A stretch of 33,135 nt of DNA, taken from assembly GCA_905397405.1 (NCBI GenBank), contig CAJPVJ010000194.1, forward strand, positions 1 through 33,135. Direction: 5' to 3'. A program made the position numbers and the translations under genes. Within the stretch, counting starts at the first letter, position 1. Each line of letters opens with the position of its first letter. Origin of the DNA: Oppiella nova (Eukaryota > Arthropoda > Arachnida > Sarcoptiformes > Oppiidae). Positions 32,317 to 33,135 of the stretch are shown here, piece after piece. The notes beneath the pieces were generated by a model that did no database searches, was not told where the DNA came from, and saw only the letters and a program-made list of their open reading frames with translations.

Positions 32317-32772
32317 ATGGATTTGGACACAGATTTAATCGACTTATCCGTCGACGACAACTACTGCTCTGAACGCACACAACCATCGCAGACACAGACC
32401 ACTTCAGACGGCTTCAGGTATCCCAACACCAGTCATAACTTCAAACTCAAGAGACACACCATTCAGACCAATGAGACCACACATCAGCTCAAGAGTGGCA
32501 CTCATATCATGACTACGTCTCAGCCTAAGAATGTCATCACGAGAGACAATGTCTTGCATTTTGACAGTAATGGCAAACTAGTGGAGGACCCGCTGGAAGT
32601 GTTTGCCATTAAATACCCAAATCTGTGTCAGAACTTCAGACTCAGGACTCCGAAGATTGTCAACACTTTGAAGCCTCCGATGACTCCAAAAGTTTACGAA
32701 TCGGGACATCGATTACGAAGACCTAAAATAAGACAACAAACGGACCATCAGTTCTCATCCCAAAGCAATTGA
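32317..32772 (+). CDS. Uncharacterised 151-residue protein
   Basis: Intronless frame with a good start context (GAGCCATGG), codon use unlike the AT-rich surroundings, and a poly(A) signal 211 bp past the stop. The N-terminus is acidic (MDLDTDLIDLSVDDNYC). The middle is Thr/Gln/Ser-rich and likely disordered. A more ordered-looking block reads VLHFDSNGKLVEDPLEVFAI, then KYPNLCQNFRLRTPK, and the C-terminus is basic (GHRLRRPKIRQQTDH). There is no signal peptide or membrane span. I do not recognise a family. The acidic start vaguely resembles the short UAP56-binding motif of mRNA-export adaptors, but this is too weak to assign function. The reading frame itself is probably a real gene. Confidence 0.6.
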   Translation: MDLDTDLIDLSVDDNYCSERTQPSQTQTTSDGFRYPNTSHNFKLKRHTIQTNETTHQLKSGTHIMTTSQPKNVITRDNVLHFDSNGKLVEDPLEVFAIKYPNLCQNFRLRTPKIVNTLKPPMTPKVYESGHRLRRPKIRQQTDHQFSSQSN

Positions 32773-32982
32773 ATCTTCTTCTAGATTTGGCTCTCATTTT
32801 GAATAATCACTACAAATGAGTGCATTCTTCACACAAAGACTCAGATTTATGGATTAATTGATTATTTAAGATAATATGAAACCATTGATTACTTCTGATA
32901 GACACAACACTTGAATAATACTTTTATCACTTAATTTAATACATGTTTTCTTCTTATTGTAAACTATTCTCTGCTAAAGATT

Positions 32983-32988
32983 AATAAA
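32983..32988 (+). terminator. Poly(A) signal AATAAA downstream of the 151-residue gene
   Basis: Canonical hexamer in ATTAATAAAAATTG, in a plausible 3' UTR position. I see nothing else in the rest of the window (32989-33135). Confidence 0.5.
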
Positions 32989-33135
32989 AATTGTATTTTT
33001 ATACCAAAAGGGCTATAAATGGGATGAATGTATGTATGGTTTGACGCAAACATGATATGATCTAATGATATATTGATGGCCACAAACATTGAGTTAATTT
33101 AAACAACGGATCGATATTTGATAGAAACGGACAAA

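Noticed and set aside
1-33135. CRISPR array, prophage, operon or transposase.
   Set aside because: The spliced eukaryotic genes rule out a prokaryotic reading, and I saw no regularly spaced repeats, transposase motifs or terminal inverted repeats.

Overview
This window is nuclear DNA from an animal, most probably an arthropod. It has AT-rich non-coding DNA, small spliced exons with GT-AG introns (61 nt to about 2.7 kb), metazoan genes and frequent (GA)n microsatellites. The large gene is a canonical Dscam without insect-style exon arrays, which suggests a non-insect arthropod such as a mite; that placement is inference.

Layout. (1) 1-424, minus strand: the 5' part of NDUFS7, the complex I subunit carrying the N2 cluster cysteines, running off the left edge. 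(2) 425-684: a short gap separating divergent start codons, so probably a shared promoter. (3) 685-2144, plus strand: ZCCHC9, a four-zinc-knuckle protein. The locus is rearranged: its last exon and 3' flank occur twice (1442-1837 and 1976-2368), the second coding exon lies between the copies and begins exactly at the duplication breakpoint, and an unexplained 127-bp segment follows exon 1. (4) 2417-18129, minus strand: a Dscam homologue reconstructed as 18 exons whose splice phases all agree, encoding Ig1-9, FN1-4, Ig10, FN5-6, a membrane span and a cytoplasmic tail of about 207 residues. The signal-peptide exon was not found. The FN3/FN4 exon carries a 238-bp insertion made of a direct and an inverted copy of nearby exon sequence, which breaks the frame. 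(5) 18130-30130: about 12 kb with no supportable gene, containing GA/TC microsatellites, a 9-bp minisatellite and other short repeats; it is either the Dscam 5' intron or intergenic DNA. (6) 30137-32988, plus strand: a TATA-type promoter candidate with a possible non-coding first exon, then an intronless 151-codon reading frame of unknown family with a poly(A) signal.

NDUFS7 (respiration) and ZCCHC9 (RNA metabolism) are housekeeping genes arranged head to head. ZCCHC9 and Dscam are tail to tail and probably overlap or abut at their 3' ends. Nothing suggests the genes work together as a pathway.

The most notable signals are the two local rearrangements (ZCCHC9 duplication, Dscam fold-back insertion), which may be real mutations or chimeras from amplification or assembly, and a Dscam gene with no alternative-exon arrays. 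I did not find convincing evidence of a wholly new system. Splice sites and homology were assigned by eye.
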